Positions 8,601-15,466 of a DNA stretch of 45,179 nucleotides are shown piece by piece. This DNA is from Clostridia bacterium (GTDB lineage Bacteria > Bacillota > Clostridia > Oscillospirales > CAG-272). The position numbers and the translations under genes are program-made. The notes under the pieces were generated by a model. The model worked only from the letters and a program-made list of their open reading frames with translations, was not told where the DNA came from and ran no database searches. The stretch's first letter is position 1; the number at the start of each line of letters is the position of its first letter. The stretch spans positions 1 to 45,179 of the forward strand of contig JAFQMP010000009.1 of NCBI GenBank assembly GCA_017396225.1, given 5' to 3'.

Positions 8601-9496
8601 CCGGGCAAGCGCAAGCCCTTGCCGAGCCATTCGCCGACAAAGCCGCCAAAGAGACCGCCGCCCCGACGCATCACACCGGTGTGAAAAAGTGTTTCCGAGC
8701 CGGTGACAACATTGATAAGGTCAGCGCGGTCCTGAAAAACGTGGATAATGGCTGACAAAAGCAGCAAGAACGCGCTCGACAGCACCAGCTTTTTCGCAAG
8801 TCTGCCCTCGCGCACAAAGCGCTTCCACTTCAGGGCAAGCACCATCATCATCAAGGGCAGGAGATACGCGGCAACACCCAGCAGGCCGTTCAGAAAATCA
8901 GCCAACCAGTTCCCAACCACGCCCGCACCCTCGGAAAGACCTGCAATATCACGCAGAATAAAGCTGATCGCCGCAAACAGCGCAACCCAGAACATCACAT
9001 ACGGCACAATCTGATGCAAAAAAAGCTCTGTATTGGCGCCCGTCCTGTAGGTTTTTACCGTCTGGTGGGGCGCAGGCTGTGCCGACGCACGTCTTCTGCC
9101 GCCGTCACGCGCATCATCGCGGTCGTCATAACGCGGACGGCGTGTATCACGGCGCTCGTCATCATCGCGCGGACGGCGCTCATAGCGATATTCCTCTTCA
9201 TGGCGCGGACGGCGGTCCTCGCGATAGCCGTCCTCCTCATAGCCGCGCGCCGTGCGGTATCCGTCATCATAACTGCGTCTGCGCGCCGCGCGATGCTCCT
9301 CGTCAAATGCGCGGTAATCGGCGCGGTCCTCACTGTCACGTGAGCGACGGCGCACAGCAATATCGGGCTCTGCTCTATCATCATCAAACACACGAGCACG
9401 CTCTGCGCTGCGCGCGTCCTGACGACCAAATAATTTTGTGCCGCCGCGACGCGTCACGCGATTGCCGTCACGGCGTCCATTTCCATTTTCCCGCAT
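5669..9496 (-). CDS. ftsK: FtsK/SpoIIIE-family DNA translocase
   Basis: A membrane-anchored, hexameric ATP-driven DNA pump that clears chromosome DNA from the division or sporulation septum. At 1275 aa it is much longer than B. subtilis SpoIIIE (about 790 aa). Residues 1-150 are Arg/Asp/Tyr-rich and disordered. Four hydrophobic helices follow, to about residue 325. Next comes a Pro/Ala/Thr-rich linker of about 440 residues, then the RecA-like motor with Walker A GTTGSGKS (917-924) and Walker B IIIVIDEFADL (D1025, E1026). The C-terminal winged helix (gamma domain) contains QRRIGVGYGRAAKIIDRMEE. The start at 9496 is chosen because GGAAAGGAAGG lies just upstream; an ATG at 9514 would overlap that site. 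FtsK and SpoIIIE cannot be told apart from sequence alone. Confidence 0.95.
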   Translation of the reverse strand: MRENGNGRRDGNRVTRRGGTKLFGRQDARSAERARVFDDDRAEPDIAVRRRSRDSEDRADYRAFDEEHRAARRRSYDDGYRTARGYEEDGYREDRRPRHEEEYRYERRPRDDDERRDTRRPRYDDRDDARDGGRRRASAQPAPHQTVKTYRTGANTELFLHQIVPYVMFWVALFAAISFILRDIAGLSEGAGVVGNWLADFLNGLLGVAAYLLPLMMMVLALKWKRFVREGRLAKKLVLSSAFLLLLSAIIHVFQDRADLINVVTGSETLFHTGVMRRGGGLFGGFVGEWLGKGLRLPGTCLLAIPLLIIIGIYLVDLTPGGLWQRLRAKMQMMRRQGREERGATAESTQTGGARARVTDRDADGGWRQPQPLTAGAYDFHEDEPDVAVTPPRGRADAGEDMDTTELSRRAASAFEGYHSDVAHDILDIPDDEPEMTPPGAAARSILEGAGHHEDSVGQTLADILRDLEEPAAPVTPAQTATATPVFGETPAAAAATPAAPRGDYYAPFALPIRPEPRRERPVTPAATAAQTTPVAEAVTTRPASSEAVSDLPEESLGSRATAPYTPTPSRPAYSTCTPTYKSPAEAYRMDPQVSGFTPVVEEPPAPTAAKTPSPAEAFATRVSESAPTAPESLLDFENFDDAEDLTDVLPELPVTPVAPATSAAVFDRNPFATADEVDAPAEVAPVSVPTPVEPPTPAPEPVVTRESVPDTRPSYEAPVQAPVQSPVQAAAPMPVRTPATATAVRVAPVKAEAPPAPVPRRPYTRPHVGLLAEDQNVRSSDFYEEIEETKLILRDTLESFNIHIQDQISYSHGPSVTRYELRPVAGTSVRSVTNRIDDIALNLAASVRIEAPIPGKPAIGIEVPNKVRETVYMRTMLESEEYRRSFKPLEVPLGLDVGGAVRMCNLAAMPHLLIAGTTGSGKSVCINSILLSLIFKTSPDDLRLILIDPKQIEFAPYEHVPHLYMPIVTDMQRAAGALACAVQEMERRFSLIRDVGVRNIEAYNEATKNDPDREHLPYIIIVIDEFADLKMSVANNDPENFTCRIAQKARAAGIHLIIGTQRPSVDVITGKLKTNIPSRIAFMVKQQVDSRTILDVNGAESLTGRGDMLYMASNSSDKAPVRVQGAYVSDKELEDVISYVRSHNDPVQYNQAFMDQIEVEMARAQSGGKKGDAEDFGDMDADGGEDPKFIEAVKLAVETQKVATSLLQRRIGVGYGRAAKIIDRMEELGLVSAAEGNKPRQILPAAQGYLNHIAAGGDMGAEDEGADGFDDYIS

Positions 9497-9585
9497 GATT
9501 GCCTTCCTTTCCAAAAAGTTCTAACCTACCCGCTTGTATAAGAAAACCGCACTGTTTGATACTATAAACGACACTATACATGGCT

Positions 9586-9615
9586 TTGACAAGGGGCAAA
9601 ATACCAACATATAGT
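9586..9615 (+). promoter_or_regulatory. promoter of the TauE/SafE gene pair
   Basis: TTGACA (9586-9591), an 18-base spacer and TATAGT (9610-9615), 80 bases before the ATG. A near-inverted repeat, gatactata (9558-9566) with atagtatatc (9611-9620), spans the divergent ftsK/TauE region and could be an operator; this is weak. No convincing ftsK promoter was identified on the minus strand. Confidence 0.6.
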
Positions 9616-9694
9616 ATATCACCTTTTAGGTAGGCGCGCAAGGACATATTTTAATAAATATTAAAATTTATCGTATTGTTTTAAGGGGGAACGC

Positions 9695-10081
9695 ATGAAA
9701 CCACAAAAAATTGCCTACCTCAAATACCTGCCGCTTTTACTGATAATCGGCCTGCTTGCAGGCTTTCTGAACGGACTGCTCGGCGCGGGCGGCGGCATAC
9801 TCATTGTCATGGGGCTGCGCCTGCTTTTTGGCAAAAAGACCGTAAACGGTAGGCGTTTTTATACCACCGCCATTGCCGTAATGCTACCACTTTCACTTGT
9901 TTCAGTATGGCAATACGCCAAGCGCGGGCATCTGCCCGCAATCACCCTTGGCGATATGCTGCTCCCCGCCCTGCTCGGCGGTCTTTTGGGTGCACTGCTC
10001 CTGCGGCACATGAAGCCCGCGCTTCTCGCGCGCATTTTTGCTGCAGTGGTGCTTGTCTCAGGCATCGTATTGGTGATTTGA
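9695..10081 (+). CDS. half-length TauE/SafE family permease, first half
   Basis: A 128-aa membrane protein corresponding to the N-terminal half of a sulfite/organosulfur exporter-type permease of the TauE/SafE (DUF81) family. The hallmark glycine-rich segment GFLNGLLGAGGGILIVMGL is at residues 23-41. Three further hydrophobic segments follow, and the protein ends LARIFAAVVLVSGIVLVI. TTAAGGGGGA precedes the ATG. The stop TGA is one base from the next ATG, and the next gene encodes the other half. The two probably assemble into one full transporter. The substrate is not deducible. Confidence 0.87.
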   Translation: MKPQKIAYLKYLPLLLIIGLLAGFLNGLLGAGGGILIVMGLRLLFGKKTVNGRRFYTTAIAVMLPLSLVSVWQYAKRGHLPAITLGDMLLPALLGGLLGALLLRHMKPALLARIFAAVVLVSGIVLVI

Positions 10082-10082
10082 T

Positions 10083-10451
10083 ATGCATATCACCGCGATT
10101 ATAACCTTTATTGTTGCCACACTTTCGGGTCTGGGCGTCGGGAGCGCGGGGCTGCTTGTGGTCTGGCTCACGCTTGCCCAAAATATGCCGCAAATTGCCG
10201 CGCAGGGACAAAACCTCATCTTTTTTATTTTATCCTCGGGTGCCGCGCTCACCGTGCATCTTTGGGGCACCCCGCCCCTATGGGAAACACTGCTTTTTCT
10301 CATACCGTCTGGCGTCATTGGCAGTCTTTTGGGCACCGCCTTGACCACAGTTCTGCCCCAGGCGGTTTTACGCCGCGCCTTTGGTGTGATGCTGATTATT
10401 TCGGGCAGTACAGGACTTTCCGCCTCCCTCAAAAAACGGAAGAAAAGCTAA
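10083..10451 (+). CDS. half-length TauE/SafE family permease, second half
   Basis: A 122-aa partner of the upstream half-permease. It carries the second copy of the family repeat: SGLGVGSAGLLVVWLTLAQN near the N-terminus, then MPQIAAQGQNLIFF, and LPQAVLRRAFGVMLIISGS near the C-terminus. It ends in a basic tail, LKKRKKS. The ATG follows the upstream stop after one base (TGATATG), implying translational coupling. No frameshift would be needed to explain the split: each half has its own start and an intact stop, and starts at the equivalent point of the repeat. This is most likely a genuine two-gene transporter. Confidence 0.85.
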   Translation: MHITAIITFIVATLSGLGVGSAGLLVVWLTLAQNMPQIAAQGQNLIFFILSSGAALTVHLWGTPPLWETLLFLIPSGVIGSLLGTALTTVLPQAVLRRAFGVMLIISGSTGLSASLKKRKKS

Positions 10452-10510
10452 AGCAACTACAGTAACAGATATATTATAAAACAAAAAAATAAAAAAATTT
10501 CAAAAACCTC

Positions 10511-10539
10511 TTTACAAATTTCATCAGTCGTGGTATAAT
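10511..10539 (+). promoter_or_regulatory. sigma-A promoter of rpsO
   Basis: TTTACA (10511-10516), a 17-base spacer and TATAAT (10534-10539). The upstream stretch (about 10470-10510) is very A-rich and resembles an UP element. Confidence 0.88.
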
Positions 10540-10545
10540 ACTTCC

Positions 10546-10646
10546 CGCATGACGCCTACCCGGTTATGGGATTCAATCCGCGTAACGCGGTATTCACCAG
10601 CCCACCGCTGAGTTTGCGCATAGTAAAAAGAAAGGTGAAAACTACC
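10546..10646 (+). promoter_or_regulatory. structured 5' leader of rpsO, possible S15 autoregulatory site
   Basis: The roughly 100-nt leader holds several short hairpins: CCC-ggttat-GGG (about 10559-10570) and CCGCG-taa-CGCGG (10578-10590), with TGGG/CCCA able to enclose the second. S15 is known to repress its own mRNA through diverse leader structures in several bacterial phyla. Assigning that role here is an inference. AAAGGTG at 10631-10637 is the ribosome binding site. Confidence 0.4.
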
Positions 10647-10910
10647 ATGCTGAAAGACGAAAAGCAAGCCATTATTGAGCAGTACGCTACCCACGAGGGC
10701 GACACCGGTTCCCCTGAGGTTCAGATTGCGATTCTTACCCATCGCATCAACGCTCTGACCGAGCACCTCAAGGCCAATCACAAGGACCATCACAGCCGCC
10801 GCGGCATGCTGAAGATGATCGGTCACAGACGCAACCTCCTCGGTTACCTCCAGAAGACCGATATCGCACGCTACCGTGCTATCATCGAGAAGCTGAACCT
10901 GCGCAAGTAA
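10647..10910 (+). CDS. rpsO: 30S ribosomal protein S15
   Basis: An 87-aa primary 16S rRNA-binding protein of the small subunit platform. The sequence runs from [20 protein letters not shown] through the S15 signature [20 protein letters not shown] to IEKLNLRK. The ATG at 10647 is chosen over an upstream in-frame start at 10566 because it matches the family N-terminus and follows AAAGGTGAAA. It stands upstream of pnp in the conserved rpsO-pnp order known from many bacteria. Codon use is strongly biased, as in highly expressed genes. Confidence 0.98.
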   Translation: MLKDEKQAIIEQYATHEGDTGSPEVQIAILTHRINALTEHLKANHKDHHSRRGMLKMIGHRRNLLGYLQKTDIARYRAIIEKLNLRK

Positions 10911-10916
10911 TGCTAC

Positions 10917-10957
10917 ACAGGGGCGGGGAGTGGGCTATGCTCGCTCCGCGCTCCTGT
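10917..10957 (+). terminator. hairpin downstream of rpsO
   Basis: A 14-position stem (10917-10930 with 10944-10957) with one wobble and one mismatch is followed by only CTTTT after TTGCG. It may be a leaky terminator or an mRNA 3'-end stabiliser between rpsO and pnp. Confidence 0.45.
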
Positions 10958-10998
10958 TGCGCTTTTAACCGCAAAATCACCCACAAGAAAGTCATTCT

Positions 10999-11075
10999 CC
11001 TGCGGGCCGTTTTAACAGTTAGCTATGCGCCCAAATCCGCTTTGGACCCGTAGCTAATTGTTAAACCTCCGCAGG
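10999..11075 (+). promoter_or_regulatory. long stem-loop in the pnp leader
   Basis: Three stacked stems were found: CCTGCGG/CCGCAGG (10999-11005 with 11069-11075), a 14-bp stem with one G-U pair (11012-11025 with 11051-11064), and CCAAA/TTTGG at the tip (11031-11035 with 11041-11045). It ends 16 bases before the pnp ribosome binding site (CGGAGGA, 11091-11097). The shape recalls the RNase III-cleaved pnp leader of E. coli; whether it works that way here is unknown. Confidence 0.6.
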
Positions 11076-11104
11076 TGAAAATATAAAAAACGGAGGAATA
11101 CAAA

Positions 11105-13225
11105 ATGTCCGAAAATGCTGTGAGCACCCCTATGGTGTTCAAAAACTACAAGACCTTCCGCTACACGCTGGCCGGTCGTCCGCTGGTTGTTGAAACCGGC
11201 AAGCTTGCAGGCCTTGCAAACGGCTCCTGCCTGGTTCGTTACGGCGAAACCGCAATCCTTTGCTGCGCCACCGCATCGGTTCGTCCCCGTGACGGCATCG
11301 ATTTCCTGCCTCTCTCTGTTGACTATGACGAGAGAATGTACGCCGCAGGCAAGATTCCCGGCGGCTACCTGAAGCGCGAGGGCAAGCCCTCGGAGAAGGC
11401 AGTTCTCACCTCCCGTGTGATTGACCGCCCCATTCGTCCCCTTTTCCCCAAGGATTTGCGCAACGACGTGGCACTCACCCTGACCGTTATGTCTGTTGAC
11501 CCCACCTGCGCACCTGAGGTTACCGCCATGATTGGCGCCTCTATCGCCCTTTCCATTTCCGATATTCCGTGGAACGGCCCGATTGGCGGCGTTCACGTCG
11601 GCCTCGTTGACGGCAAGTTCATCATCAACCCCACCGAGGAGGAGCAGAAGGTAAGCGACCTGCAGCTGACTGTTGCCGCTTCCATGAACAAGGTCGTGAT
11701 GATTGAGGCCGGTGCAAACCAGGTCGATGACGACACCATGTATGACGCCATTATGCTGGCACACCGCGAAATCAAGGATTTGCTTGTTTTCGTAAACGCT
11801 ATCATTGACGAGATTGGCAAGCCCAAGTTTGAGTACCCCTCCTGCGAGCTCGACCACGATATGTTTGATGAGATTTTCGCTTTCTGCGAGAAGGACCTCA
11901 TGGTTGCGCTTGACACCGATGACAAGACCGTTCGCGATGCACGCATCGCACCCATCTACGATGCAATCGTAGAGAAGTTCTCCGAGAAGTATGAGGGTCT
12001 CTCCGGTATGATGGAGGAGCTCCTTTACAAAATGCAGAAGAAGATTGTCCGCCGTTGGCTCCTTGTTGACAAGAAGCGTGTTGACGGTCGCCGCATGGAC
12101 GAGATTCGTCCCCTTGGCGCTGAGGTAGGCCTCCTGCCCCGCGTGCACGGCTCCGGTCTTTTCACCCGCGGTCAGACCCAGGTTATGACTGCTGCAACCC
12201 TCGGCACCCTTGGCGAGGCACAGATGCTTGACGGCATCGACAGCGAGACCAGCAAGCGCTATATGCACCACTACAACATGCCCGGCTTCTCGACCGGTGA
12301 GGCAAAGTCCACCCGTAGCCCCGGCCGCCGCGAAATCGGTCACGGTGCACTTGCAGAGCGCTCCCTTGTTCCCGTTCTCCCCTCTGAGGAGGAGTTCCCC
12401 TACGCAATCCGCCTTGTTTCCGACGTCGTTTCCTCGAACGGCTCGACCTCTCAGGGCTCTGTTTGCGGCTCCACCCTTGCACTCATGGACGCAGGCGTTC
12501 CGATTAAGGCTCCCGTTGCAGGCATCTCCTGCGGTCTGATTACCGCTGAGGACGGTTCCTGGGACGTTATGATGGACATTCAGGGTCTTGAGGACTTCTA
12601 CGGCGATATGGACTTTAAGGTGGCGGGCACCCACAAGGGTATCACCTCTATCCAGATGGACCTTAAGGTCGACGGTCTGACCCCCGAAATCATCAAGGCT
12701 GCACTCGCTATGACCCACAAGGGCCGCGATTACATCATTGATGAGGTTATTCTCAAGGCTATCCCCGGTCCTCGTGCCGAGGTTTCCAAGTACGCACCCA
12801 AGATGACCACCATGAAGATTGACCCCGACAAGATTCGCGAGGTTATCGGCAAGGGCGGCTCGGTCATTCAGAAAATTACCGCTGAGTCCGGTGCAAAGAT
12901 TGACATTGAGGACAACGGCACCATTCGCATCGCTGCAGTGAACGGCGAGAGTGCTGACAAGGCACGTGCTGCTATCAGCGCAATCGTATTTGAGCCTGAG
13001 GTTGGCGCTGTTTACACCGGCACCGTTACCGGCATCAAGGAGTTCGGCTGCTTTGTCGAGTACGCACCCGGCAAGGAGGGCATGGTACACATTTCCAAGA
13101 TTGCCAAGACCCGCATCGACAAGGTTGAGGACGTGCTCAAGCTCGGTGACGTGGTGAAGGTGAAGTACATGGGTCTTGACAAGAAGGGACGTATGGACTT
13201 CTCTATCAAGGACGCGCTCAACTAA
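11105..13225 (+). CDS. pnp: polyribonucleotide nucleotidyltransferase (PNPase)
   Basis: A 706-aa trimeric 3'-5' phosphorolytic exoribonuclease that degrades mRNA and can add tails. Two RNase PH domains are seen: an N-terminal one (about residues 10-145, with VRYGETAILC and KREGKPSEKAVLTSRVIDRP) and a C-terminal one (about 315-545, with RGQTQVMTAATLG, SDVVSSNGSTSQGSVCGSTL and DMDFKVAGT), separated by the helical domain. A KH domain follows, with IREVIGKGGSVIQKITAESG (about 577-596). An S1 domain is at about 635-703, with GTVTGIKEFGCFVEYAPGKE. CGGAGGA lies 7 bases before the ATG. The length is normal for the family. It lies downstream of rpsO. Confidence 0.98.
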   Translation: MSENAVSTPMVFKNYKTFRYTLAGRPLVVETGKLAGLANGSCLVRYGETAILCCATASVRPRDGIDFLPLSVDYDERMYAAGKIPGGYLKREGKPSEKAVLTSRVIDRPIRPLFPKDLRNDVALTLTVMSVDPTCAPEVTAMIGASIALSISDIPWNGPIGGVHVGLVDGKFIINPTEEEQKVSDLQLTVAASMNKVVMIEAGANQVDDDTMYDAIMLAHREIKDLLVFVNAIIDEIGKPKFEYPSCELDHDMFDEIFAFCEKDLMVALDTDDKTVRDARIAPIYDAIVEKFSEKYEGLSGMMEELLYKMQKKIVRRWLLVDKKRVDGRRMDEIRPLGAEVGLLPRVHGSGLFTRGQTQVMTAATLGTLGEAQMLDGIDSETSKRYMHHYNMPGFSTGEAKSTRSPGRREIGHGALAERSLVPVLPSEEEFPYAIRLVSDVVSSNGSTSQGSVCGSTLALMDAGVPIKAPVAGISCGLITAEDGSWDVMMDIQGLEDFYGDMDFKVAGTHKGITSIQMDLKVDGLTPEIIKAALAMTHKGRDYIIDEVILKAIPGPRAEVSKYAPKMTTMKIDPDKIREVIGKGGSVIQKITAESGAKIDIEDNGTIRIAAVNGESADKARAAISAIVFEPEVGAVYTGTVTGIKEFGCFVEYAPGKEGMVHISKIAKTRIDKVEDVLKLGDVVKVKYMGLDKKGRMDFSIKDALN

Positions 13226-13279
13226 AAAATAAGCAGGTGTCTTTGAAAGACCAAGGCAGGGCACAATTTTAAGTGAACA

Positions 13280-13341
13280 GGCACGCGCAATCGCATCAAT
13301 ACTCCGCTAAGAGTATCACGCGATTGTGCGTGCCATTTTTT
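13280..13341 (+). terminator. intrinsic terminator of pnp
   Basis: A 15-bp outer stem (13280-13294 with 13320-13334, one wobble) encloses an inner ATACTC/GAGTAT hairpin (13299-13304 with 13311-13316) and is followed by seven T. Confidence 0.88.
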
Positions 13342-13391
13342 TGTTGTTTTCAGGTCACCCCGACGGTGCAAAATAATAAAGAGGTGAGATG

Positions 13392-14465
13392 ATGAAGGCA
13401 AGAAAAAATGATGCATTTTTGTTGACGATATTATCGCTGCTTTTGCTGACAGGGGCAGGTCTGACAGTGCTCTGCCCTGCACCGCAATTTTCAGAAAAGG
13501 AAAACCGCTATCTTGCAGATGTGCCGACATTCACAGGAGAAGCGCTTTTAAGCGGCGCATACACAAAATCGCTGGACGGCTATTTTGCCGAGCATATCCC
13601 CACCAAAGACGCCATGCGCGAGGCACGGGCAGTATGTGAGCTGGCAATGGGAAAAGCCCTCGTCAACGACATTCTGCTCTGCCCCAATGGCAGATTGGTG
13701 CGCTGCACAAGGGAAAACGGCCCCGCACAAGCAAAAAACCTACGCGCCCTTGACAAGGTGGGGGCGCTCTGCGCCGCCGAGGGCTTAGCCTGTACCGCTT
13801 GCGTGCTGCCCGACCAGGAGGCACTGGCAAGCCTATTGCCAAACGGCTATCCGCCCAAGGCAAGCGCTGCCGAAGAAGCCCTGCTAAAGCGCCTTGACAA
13901 CCCCGATTACTGGTACCGCACCGACCACCATATGACAACAGCGGGGGCCTATGCGCTATACGCGATGCTTGGAGAAGCACTTGATTACAAGCCCTACGGA
14001 GCCGAGGATTTCACCCCCGTGACGGTATCCAATCACTTTTGGGGGACAAGCGATGCGGCGGCAGGGATACCGCAGATAGCACCCGATGAAATCACCCTTT
14101 ACCGCTACGCAGGTGACGAGGCTGCGGTTGTGGGGCGCGCAGGAGAAATCTTACCGCTTGTGAGCTTTTACGATATGAAAAAGCTCACCACGCGCGACGG
14201 CTACGGCGTCTTTCTCGGCGGTAATCACGCGTTATTGGAAATTTCGCAGGGTTCTGAGGACACACGCCCCACGCTCCTTGTCATCAAGGACAGCTACGCC
14301 AACGCGCTCTTACCCTTTCTCGCAAGGCATTACCGCCTGCTCGTGATTGACCCACGCTATGGCGCCCCCGCTGCCTCCACACTGATAGCGCGCGCCGACC
14401 GCGTGCTGGTGCTATGCGGAGAATCCACGCTTTCAGGTAACTTTTTAAGTGCGATTGCCATATAA
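13392..14465 (+). CDS. DHHW-family (AlgJ/SGNH-like) exported protein
   Basis: A roughly 357-aa protein with an N-terminal membrane anchor or signal segment (about residues 9-28). It belongs to the DHHW family, related to the SGNH-like alginate O-acetylation proteins and common in Firmicutes. Visible motifs are ENRYLADVPTF, the name motif as YWYRTDHHMTTAGAYALYAM (the usual W is M here), FWGTSD, and LLVIKDSYANALLPFL with VIDPRYG near the C-terminus. It probably acts outside the membrane, perhaps with an MBOAT acyltransferase, but no such gene is adjacent. The ATG at 13392 is preferred to that at 13389 because it sits 5 bases after GAGGTG. The exact function is unknown. Confidence 0.82.
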   Translation: MKARKNDAFLLTILSLLLLTGAGLTVLCPAPQFSEKENRYLADVPTFTGEALLSGAYTKSLDGYFAEHIPTKDAMREARAVCELAMGKALVNDILLCPNGRLVRCTRENGPAQAKNLRALDKVGALCAAEGLACTACVLPDQEALASLLPNGYPPKASAAEEALLKRLDNPDYWYRTDHHMTTAGAYALYAMLGEALDYKPYGAEDFTPVTVSNHFWGTSDAAAGIPQIAPDEITLYRYAGDEAAVVGRAGEILPLVSFYDMKKLTTRDGYGVFLGGNHALLEISQGSEDTRPTLLVIKDSYANALLPFLARHYRLLVIDPRYGAPAASTLIARADRVLVLCGESTLSGNFLSAIAI

Positions 14466-14491
14466 AAAAGCCCCCATACGGGGGCTTTTTT
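14464..14491. terminator. bidirectional terminator between DHHW and degV genes
   Basis: A perfect 12-bp stem AAAAAAGCCCCC/GGGGGCTTTTTT with an ATAC loop, shared by the two convergent genes. It contains both stop regions. Confidence 0.93.
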
Positions 14492-15330
14492 CAGGATACG
14501 ATATCCTCGTAGCCAATCATCAGACCGCCTTCCTCGGCATAAAAGCTGCAAAGCGCGGTGGTTTTCAGAATTTCAATCTGTGCTGTGGGAAATTCCTTAC
14601 GAATTGCCTCGGCAAGTGCGGTGGCACCCGCCTCATTCAGGCAATGCGCAATCCGCACGCGACCACCCTGATACCCCTGCTTACGCATCACCGAAAGGAT
14701 ACTTTCTCTGGCACGTACCGCGCCGCGCGGCTTATGCAGCAGCTCAAGCGTACCCTCAGCCGACGCAATACCCACGATACGGATACCCAGAGCACCCGCA
14801 ATTTTTGCAACAAGTAAATTCACACGGCCGTTGCGCGCAAGATTTTCAAGCGATTGCAAGCAAAAAATCAGATGCGTGTGCGCAAGATATGCGCGTGCCT
14901 CACGCTCTACCTCGGAAAAGGGCTTGTCCGCCGCAATCAACTCCGCCAGGTGTTCAATCACAAGCTGCATTTCAGGGCCTGTGGAAAGGCTGTCAATCAC
15001 AGCGATGTGACGGTCAGGGCTTTCCTGCTCAAGCTCCTTTTTTGCCTGCATAGCAGCAGCATAAGAGCCCGAAAGATTACTGGTAATGGTGATAGCGATG
15101 ACATCGCCGTCATCACCCATCGCCTCGCGCCACTCAAATACATTGGGGCAAGAGGTGCCTGTACGACCGTGCACCTTACGCAAATCGGCAATCATACCCT
15201 CCACATCAAGTGCGGCATCGTCAGAATACTCCTTTTCCTTGGTGATGACCTTCAGCGGCACCGCAGAATAGGAGGCTGCCGCAAAGCTTAACAGATTAGA
15301 GGAGCTATCCGATACAATTTTTATAGCCAT
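14491..15330 (-). CDS. DegV/FakB-family fatty-acid-binding protein
   Basis: A 279-aa cytoplasmic lipid-binding protein. DegV-family FakB proteins present a bound fatty acid to the kinase FakA for incorporation into phospholipids. Family marks are IKIVSDSSSNL at the N-terminus, GRTGTSCPN, ITITSNLSGSYAAAMQAKKE and VIDSLSTGPEMQLVIEHL. The ATG at 15330 is chosen because AAAGGAG lies 7 bases upstream; the open frame extends further without a better start. No fakA kinase gene is in the window. It is monocistronic, with its own promoter and a terminator shared with the convergent DHHW gene. Confidence 0.93.
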   Translation of the reverse strand: MAIKIVSDSSSNLLSFAAASYSAVPLKVITKEKEYSDDAALDVEGMIADLRKVHGRTGTSCPNVFEWREAMGDDGDVIAITITSNLSGSYAAAMQAKKELEQESPDRHIAVIDSLSTGPEMQLVIEHLAELIAADKPFSEVEREARAYLAHTHLIFCLQSLENLARNGRVNLLVAKIAGALGIRIVGIASAEGTLELLHKPRGAVRARESILSVMRKQGYQGGRVRIAHCLNEAGATALAEAIRKEFPTAQIEILKTTALCSFYAEEGGLMIGYEDIVS

Positions 15331-15364
15331 AGCAATCTCCTTTCGGGGAATTTGTTCCATTTTC

Positions 15365-15393
15365 ATTATAACGGCATCTGCATCACCCGTCAA
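15365..15393 (-). promoter_or_regulatory. promoter of degV
   Basis: On the minus strand, TTGACG (15393-15388), a 17-base spacer and TATAAT (15370-15365). Confidence 0.85.
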
Positions 15394-15425
15394 GCAAAAA
15401 ACGTCGCACGCCCCTATAAGGTGAC

Positions 15426-15458
15426 AAAAGAGCCGCAGGTGTTTTCTGCGGCTCTTTT
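15426..15458 (-). terminator. terminator of the leucine-rich-repeat lipoprotein gene
   Basis: A 13-bp perfect stem AAAAGAGCCGCAG/CTGCGGCTCTTTT with a 7-base loop. Confidence 0.9.
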
Positions 15459-15466
15459 ATGTATAA

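Noticed and set aside
5738..8755. A 1005-codon open frame on the plus strand opposite ftsK
   Set aside because: It is an exact shadow of a conserved translocase gene, encodes Arg/His/Cys-rich sequence without domains, and arises from GC-rich codon bias. No ribosome binding site or promoter fits.
11054..13264. A 736-codon open frame on the minus strand opposite pnp
   Set aside because: Shadow of pnp: stop codons are suppressed by the biased codon use of a highly expressed gene. No domain is recognisable.
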